This document shows positions 59,845 to 64,000 of a DNA stretch of 64,000 nucleotides, one piece after another. The first letter of the stretch is position 1. Every line of letters begins with the position of its first letter. The notes under the pieces were generated by a model. It was not told where the DNA came from. It saw only the letters and a list, made by a program, of their open reading frames with translations, and made no database searches. The translations under genes and the position numbers were made by a program. Source of the stretch: Ferruginivarius sediminum (GTDB taxonomy: Bacteria > Pseudomonadota > Alphaproteobacteria > Kiloniellales > Rhodovibrionaceae); assembly GCF_003344765.1 (NCBI RefSeq), contig NZ_QPMH01000003.1, positions 186,001 through 250,000 on the forward strand, written 5' to 3'.

Positions 59845-60765
59845 TCAGACTCGCTCGCTGACCTTTTCGGGGATCAGGCCGGTGGGCCGCCACGCCATGA
59901 TCGAGATGATCACAGCAAAGGCGAAGACGTCCTTGTAGGCGCTTGCAAACGGCAGCGCGACCGCGCCGATCGTCTGCAAGGCCGCGAACAGAAAGCCGCC
60001 CAGGATGGCGCCGTAGATATTGCCGAGGCCGCCCACGATCGCGGCGGCAAAGCCGATCACGCCCAGCAACAGCCCCATGCCGAAGTTGATCTCGTTGTAG
60101 TAAAGCCCGTTCATCACGCCGGCCACGGCAGCCGCGGCGGAGCCTATGGCGAAGGTGACGAGCACGACCAGTTCGAAGTTGATTCCCATGATCCGCGCCG
60201 TCTCGGCGTCCTGCGCCACGGCACGGATGGCCAGGCCCAGCTTCGTGCGGTTGATGACCGTGTGGATGGCGACGATCACCAGCACGCCGGCAATCAGCAG
60301 CATCAGACTATCGACTCGCAGATCGAAACCGCCAATCGGTATGACCGTATCCGGCAGCAGCCGCGGAAACCGTTTCGGGTTGGAGCCTTCCGGAAAGAAC
60401 AGGCGCACGGCTTCGCGCAGCACCGTGCCCAGCATCATCGTTGCCAGCAGGATGTTCAGTGCCGGCGCGTTCGTCAGCGGCAGGATGAGATATTTCGCGA
60501 TCGCCGCGCCCAGCAGGCCGACAAGGACTGTGGAGGCGATCACTAGCAGCACGATCTGAATCACCGGCATGTGAACGCCCGCGGCCTCGAGGCCGAGGAA
60601 GGTCGTGTAGCCGGTGAACGCGCCAACCATCAGCACGTCGCCATGCGAGAACTTGATGACATCCAGCACGCCGAAGAACAGCGTGAAGCCCACGGCCACA
60701 AGGGCATACATCATGCCCAGCATCAGGCCGTTAATCACGTACTGGCCAAGCAGTGCAAGGTCCAT
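59845..60765 (-). CDS. livH: Branched-chain amino acid-type ABC permease LivH
   Basis: 306 residues from ATG 60765; the frame is open upstream but reads as non-coding, basic sequence. Eight or so helices with family motifs YVINGLMLGMMYALVAVGFTLFFGVLDVIKFSHGD and GLGNIYGAILGGFLFAALQ. Forms the channel with LivM. It starts 104 bp after the livK stop. Confidence 0.93.
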   Translation of the reverse strand: MDLALLGQYVINGLMLGMMYALVAVGFTLFFGVLDVIKFSHGDVLMVGAFTGYTTFLGLEAAGVHMPVIQIVLLVIASTVLVGLLGAAIAKYLILPLTNAPALNILLATMMLGTVLREAVRLFFPEGSNPKRFPRLLPDTVIPIGGFDLRVDSLMLLIAGVLVIVAIHTVINRTKLGLAIRAVAQDAETARIMGINFELVVLVTFAIGSAAAAVAGVMNGLYYNEINFGMGLLLGVIGFAAAIVGGLGNIYGAILGGFLFAALQTIGAVALPFASAYKDVFAFAVIISIMAWRPTGLIPEKVSERV

Positions 60766-60869
60766 AAAGCGGCTCCGGATTGAATGCGGACGCGCACGTA
60801 CGGCGCGGCGGAAGTGCCGGCGGCGGCCGGGAAACGGGCCGGCCGCCGCCGGGAATGCGGCCAAATGCG

Positions 60870-62039
60870 TTACATGCCGTTCAGCTTGCGCTCGCCGCTG
60901 GCGTACTCGCTGTCCTCCCAGACGACCCACTTGCCGTCCTGGACGACGAACTTGGTGATCAGCGCGACGGCGTTCTGGCCGTGGTCGTCGAAGGTGATCT
61001 CACCGACGATGGAATCACGCCCCTCCACCTTGTTCAGCGCGTCACGCACCTTGCGGCGATCCGGGCCGACCTCCTCGATCTTGTCGAGGACCAGGTTCAT
61101 TGCCGCGAACGCGAAGGCGCCATAGGCCTCCGGCGGCTCGTTGTAGTTCGCCTTGTCGTACTGCTCCTTGAAGTACTGGCCACCCGGCAGCTTCTCGATC
61201 GGGGCGCCCTCGATGAAGGCGACGGTGCCCTCGGCCAGCTCGCCCAGCCCCTCGATGTAGGCGTCGGAGACGATGCCCGAGGTGCCCTCGAACTGCGCGT
61301 CGATGCCCAGCTTATCCATCTGCGAGCGGATGCGCACGCCGATGGGCGTCAGGCCGCCGAAGTAGATCACATCCGGGTTCAGTGACTTCGCCTGCGTCAG
61401 CTCGGCCGTGAAGTCCTGCTGATCCGCCGTGACGCCGAAGGTGGCCAGCACCTCGCCGCCGTTCTTCTCCAGGCTCTCGGTGAAGTACTTCTTGTGGCCC
61501 TGGCCGTAGTCCGTGGTGTCGTGGATGACCACCCAGGTCTCATAGCCTTGATCGGTCATGAACTCGGCAGCGACCTGGTTCTGATTGATCATCGTGCCGT
61601 TGACGCGATGCACCTCGGGGTAGTCGTTGGCATAGGTGATGTCCGGCAGCACCGCGCCCCAGACGACCACCGGCAGGCCGAACTTGTTGTAGGTGTCCAC
61701 CGTGCCCATCGCCACGGCCGAGCAATAGTGCGTGACGCCGGCGACCACATCGCGGTTCGCCGCCGCGCGCGTCGCGACCTGCACGCCAACGTTCGGCTTG
61801 CACTCGTCGTCGAGCGTCAGCAGTTCGTACTCGTACTTGGCGTTTTCGTCCTGATTGCGAAGTTTGACGGCAAGGTCGGCGGAGTTGCGGCCACCCAGGC
61901 CGTTTGCCGCGACGCCGCCGCTCAGCGGCCCGATAAATGCGACCGTCACCTTCTCCTTGGCGACGGCCGGGGTCTGCGCAACGCCGGCCGCCAGCGCAAG
62001 CGCCGCCGCCGTCGCGAGGAAAGAGCGTCCGAGCTTCAT
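60870..62039 (-). CDS. livK: ABC transporter substrate-binding protein LivK-like
   Basis: 389 residues. Signal peptide RSFLATAAALALAAGVAQTPAVAKE; type I periplasmic binding fold with VTVAFIGPLSGGVAANGLGGRNSADLAVKL and a C-terminal EVGPDRRKVRDALNKVEGRDSIVGEITFDDHGQN. Binds the ligand in the periplasm and delivers it to LivHM. First gene of the operon livK-livH-livM-livG-livF, downstream of an XRE-cupin regulator. Confidence 0.93.
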   Translation of the reverse strand: MKLGRSFLATAAALALAAGVAQTPAVAKEKVTVAFIGPLSGGVAANGLGGRNSADLAVKLRNQDENAKYEYELLTLDDECKPNVGVQVATRAAANRDVVAGVTHYCSAVAMGTVDTYNKFGLPVVVWGAVLPDITYANDYPEVHRVNGTMINQNQVAAEFMTDQGYETWVVIHDTTDYGQGHKKYFTESLEKNGGEVLATFGVTADQQDFTAELTQAKSLNPDVIYFGGLTPIGVRIRSQMDKLGIDAQFEGTSGIVSDAYIEGLGELAEGTVAFIEGAPIEKLPGGQYFKEQYDKANYNEPPEAYGAFAFAAMNLVLDKIEEVGPDRRKVRDALNKVEGRDSIVGEITFDDHGQNAVALITKFVVQDGKWVVWEDSEYASGERKLNGM

Positions 62040-62255
62040 TATTGAAGCCTCCCGTTTGTCTGGCGAATTCCCCTGTCTCGCCGGCGGGCCCGACCGACGC
62101 CGTCGCGGGTTCTCAAGTGCCCTGTCGAAAGCCGCCCGTGCCCGTCCACCGGACCGCTAGAGCCTGACAAAGGGATTACCCCCAGGTCAACAGTGTTGCC
62201 TAAACTTAAACGCATCTGTTTGCCGGCACCCAGGCTGAGAGCGGCTTTCAGGCGA

Positions 62256-62855
62256 TCAGAATGTCGGCGGAGTGTTCACCCACAACACCCTTGCCACCTC
62301 GGGTCCGGGGTTGCGATAGCCGTGCCGGCGCTGGCTTTCGAAAAAGAAGCTGTCGCCTTGCTCCAGCACACTGGTCTCGCCGTCCACGGTCAGTTCCAGC
62401 CGGCCTTCCAGGATATAGCCGACTTCCTGGCCGACGTGACGGATCGCGCCGTCGCTGCCGCCGCCGGGGGCGACGATGTGAACGGTGGCCTGGAGCAGGT
62501 TGCCCTTGGTGTAGGGTGCCAGGCGTTCCAGTTCCACGCCGCTGCGCTGGCGCAGGGAGTCCGTGCGGATGACGGGCCGGCGGCCGGCGCGCGCGACCCA
62601 CTCGGCATCGTCCGCGGTTTCCGCGAACAGCTCGGAGATGTTGGTTTCCAGGACGCCGACGAGGTTGTGCAGCGTCGTCAGCGAAGGGTTCACGACGCCG
62701 TTCTCGACGCGCGAGAGGAAGCTGGGCGAGCAACCCGCCTGGGCCGCGAGCGTACGTAAACCCAGCCCGCGAAGCTGGCGAAGGTGGCGGATGCGGACCC
62801 CGATGCGGGAGTTCGAGATGTCGCTATCTTCCTGAATGTCCGCTTTCTTACTCAT
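62256..62855 (-). CDS. XRE-cupin transcriptional regulator
   Basis: 199 residues from ATG 62855. Cro/C1-type HTH (IRHLRQLRGLGLRTLAAQAGCSPSFLSRVENGVVNPSLTTLHNL) and a C-terminal cupin barrel (GQEVGYILEGRLELTVDGE, LEQGDSFFFESQRRHGYRNPG) that probably senses a small ligand. It lies directly upstream of livK in the same orientation with a 216-bp gap and is likely to control that operon, as relatives such as PuuR-type proteins do for nearby uptake and catabolic genes. Ligand unknown. Confidence 0.88.
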   Translation of the reverse strand: MSKKADIQEDSDISNSRIGVRIRHLRQLRGLGLRTLAAQAGCSPSFLSRVENGVVNPSLTTLHNLVGVLETNISELFAETADDAEWVARAGRRPVIRTDSLRQRSGVELERLAPYTKGNLLQATVHIVAPGGGSDGAIRHVGQEVGYILEGRLELTVDGETSVLEQGDSFFFESQRRHGYRNPGPEVARVLWVNTPPTF

Positions 62856-63020
62856 CACCCGGAAGCCTAACGGGAAGTTCCGGTTACGCAACAGTGTTTC
62901 ACGGCACGTCAGGCGTGCCATGCTCGCAATACCAGTCGATGCAACCTCGGATCACACGGCCTGCACTGGTTCTACCTGCGACGACCGCTGCGCGGCGCCA
63001 TCGATCTGGCCGCGTTACTG

Positions 63021-63215
63021 GTGGGGGCGACACTCCTCGTGGCCGGCTTACTAACACCCGACGATTGCAGACGGCTCGGGCTTGGCCTGCTCCTGCTTGT
63101 CGGAATCACGTTTGTGCAACTACCCGCGCTGTTTCGCTCACGCCTGCTGGTGCGCCGCCATAACATCGAGGTTCGCGAAGAGGCCCTGGCGCGTCGGGAG
63201 CGGCAAGCACATTGA
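63021..63215 (+). CDS. Small membrane protein, true start unclear
   Basis: 64 residues from GTG 63021, two hydrophobic stretches (ATLLVAGLLT and LGLGLLLLVGITFVQLPAL) and a charged tail (RRHNIEVREEALARRERQAH). In-frame sequence upstream from about 62955 (HGLHWFYLRRPLRGAIDLAALLV) looks equally protein-like, but no ATG, GTG or TTG occurs there and the frame runs open past 62880. The real start may be a non-standard codon, or the gene may be damaged. Function unknown. Confidence 0.5.
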   Translation: MGATLLVAGLLTPDDCRRLGLGLLLLVGITFVQLPALFRSRLLVRRHNIEVREEALARRERQAH

Positions 63216-63228
63216 GCTGCGCCGGTGC

Positions 63229-63393
63229 TTACTCCTGCCGGGCCTCTTCCTTGTCGACATCGGAATCGGCGTCGTTACCCTTGCCGATGTAATAGCCGGC
63301 CCCGCCGCCGGCGGCCCCGGCGACAAGAGCCGTGCAGCCCGACGTGGCAGCCGCGAAGGCCGCAATGGCAACGATTGCGATAAAGCGCGTCAT
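63229..63393 (-). CDS. Small glycine-zipper-like lipoprotein
   Basis: 54 residues, too short for many gene finders. Signal sequence MTRFIAIVAIAAFAAATSGC with a lipobox at TSGC (Cys20), then ALVAGAAGGGAGYYIGKGN, a glycine-zipper-like segment, and an acidic end DADSDVDKEEARQE. It resembles small alphaproteobacterial outer-membrane lipoproteins of unknown role. It is convergent with the preceding small membrane protein gene. Confidence 0.75.
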   Translation of the reverse strand: MTRFIAIVAIAAFAAATSGCTALVAGAAGGGAGYYIGKGNDADSDVDKEEARQE

Positions 63394-63735
63394 CTTCGTC
63401 TCCGTACCCGTTGAACCGCCGCACCCTAATCACCCGGTTCGGGTTCGGCCCGTGACCATTTTCTAACCCGCACCGACATCGAAAGGCACGGATGCCGCAA
63501 ACGACCGGATCCACCCGCGCGAAATGGCGATCCCGGCTGTCGCGAGTTACGGCCTGCGATCGTATGATCGCAACGCATAACAAAAGGCTAATCCCTGCAT
63601 TCGACGCAAAGGGAACCGAGTGCGGCGTACTGGCGGCGGGCCGGGACAATCACGATTTCTTCTGCAACGGATCGAGCCTAAGACGGCATTGGGCCGCCGG
63701 GGCAGACAATCGATCCCGCATATGGACATTCAAAG
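63394..63735. promoter_or_regulatory. Intergenic region with a 7-4-7 inverted repeat
   Basis: About 340 bp with no credible gene. TGCGATC-GTAT-GATCGCA at 63555-63572 is a perfect inverted repeat that could be an operator for the small exported protein gene downstream or the divergent lipoprotein gene. Confidence 0.4.
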
Positions 63736-63984
63736 ATGACGACCTTCGCCAGGAAAACGCTCGCGGCCGCGATGCTGGCCTCGACAGCGTTGACCTTCAC
63801 CGCGACCGGCGCCTTGGCCGGTGAAGGACAAGGTGCGGACGCCCGCGCGTATAAGCAGGTTGCCAGGATGGTCGAGAAATCCAAGCAGGAGTCCGGGATC
63901 AGGGTATCCAAGGGCCTGACCGCGGAAACGACCTTCGTTTACACGCCGTATCCGACCGTGTTCATGGGAACCGGCGGCAAATAA
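63736..63984 (+). CDS. Small exported protein
   Basis: 82 residues. Clear signal peptide (TTFARKTLAAAMLASTALTFTATGALAGEG, cleavage near residue 28). The mature 54 residues are Lys/Thr/Tyr-rich (KQVARMVEKSKQESGIRVSKGL, FVYTPYPTVFMGTGGK) with no recognised domain. Probably periplasmic; role unknown. Confidence 0.7.
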   Translation: MTTFARKTLAAAMLASTALTFTATGALAGEGQGADARAYKQVARMVEKSKQESGIRVSKGLTAETTFVYTPYPTVFMGTGGK

Positions 63985-64000
63985 CGGATAGACCGGACCA

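Overview
The window is a high-G+C chromosomal segment of an alphaproteobacterium, most likely of the Rhodospirillales/Kiloniellales type. The lineage call is an inference. It rests on the order rpsT-dnaA-dnaN-recF-gyrB, an FNR/FixK-type regulator with a matching site, a phoR-pstSCAB-phoU-phoB cluster, a malic enzyme fused to a phosphotransacetylase-like domain, and general codon usage. No tRNA, rRNA, CRISPR array or intact insertion sequence was recognised.

Left end (1-16 kb). The tail of a GspC-like type II secretion gene runs in from the left edge. It converges on a five-gene minus-strand operon: a 2430-residue repeat protein with an LEPRxLL leader and a DUF4347 domain, a TolC-like outer-membrane factor, a HlyD-type adaptor, a GAF-like/HlyD adaptor, and a 731-residue fusion of a PqqD-like domain, an M50 (site-2 protease) membrane domain and a HlyD domain. 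No ABC or RND inner-membrane pump is present. A divergent plus-strand group encodes a phage-tail-collar (Mdp-type) protein and two DUF6916-like paralogues. Together this is the best candidate in the window for an under-described export or cell-surface system.

Metabolic and regulatory block (16-23.5 kb): panC and panB, an EamA transporter beside a decayed LysR remnant, an FNR-type regulator divergent from a small GNAT-like gene with a perfect TTGA-N6-TCAA site between them, a gamma-glutamyltransferase lipoprotein, and an RlmI-like methyltransferase.

mutM locus and replication genes (23.5-35.6 kb). The 5' end of mutM is duplicated. The two roughly 193-bp copies bracket an A+T-richer two-gene cassette (SAM methyltransferase and EamA exporter). 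The intact mutM copy lacks the last zinc-finger cysteine. Downstream come an exported small protein, an enoyl-CoA hydratase, rpsT with a strong terminator, then dnaA, dnaN, recF and gyrB.

Central block (35.6-44.2 kb): two transglutaminase-like proteins, a macro-domain deacetylase, an NDP-forming acyl-CoA synthetase/GNAT fusion preceded by a 17-bp palindrome, a secreted LVIVD/PA-domain protein, and an AEC carrier.

Pho regulon (44.2-52.2 kb): phoR, pstS, pstC, pstA, pstB, phoU and phoB on the minus strand, with a perfect Pho box upstream of pstS. Right end (52.3-64 kb): maeB, a PQQ-type sugar dehydrogenase, an M20 deacylase, a complete branched-chain amino-acid-type ABC transporter (livK, livH, livM, livG, livF) with an XRE-cupin regulator upstream, and a few small membrane or exported proteins, including a 54-residue lipoprotein.
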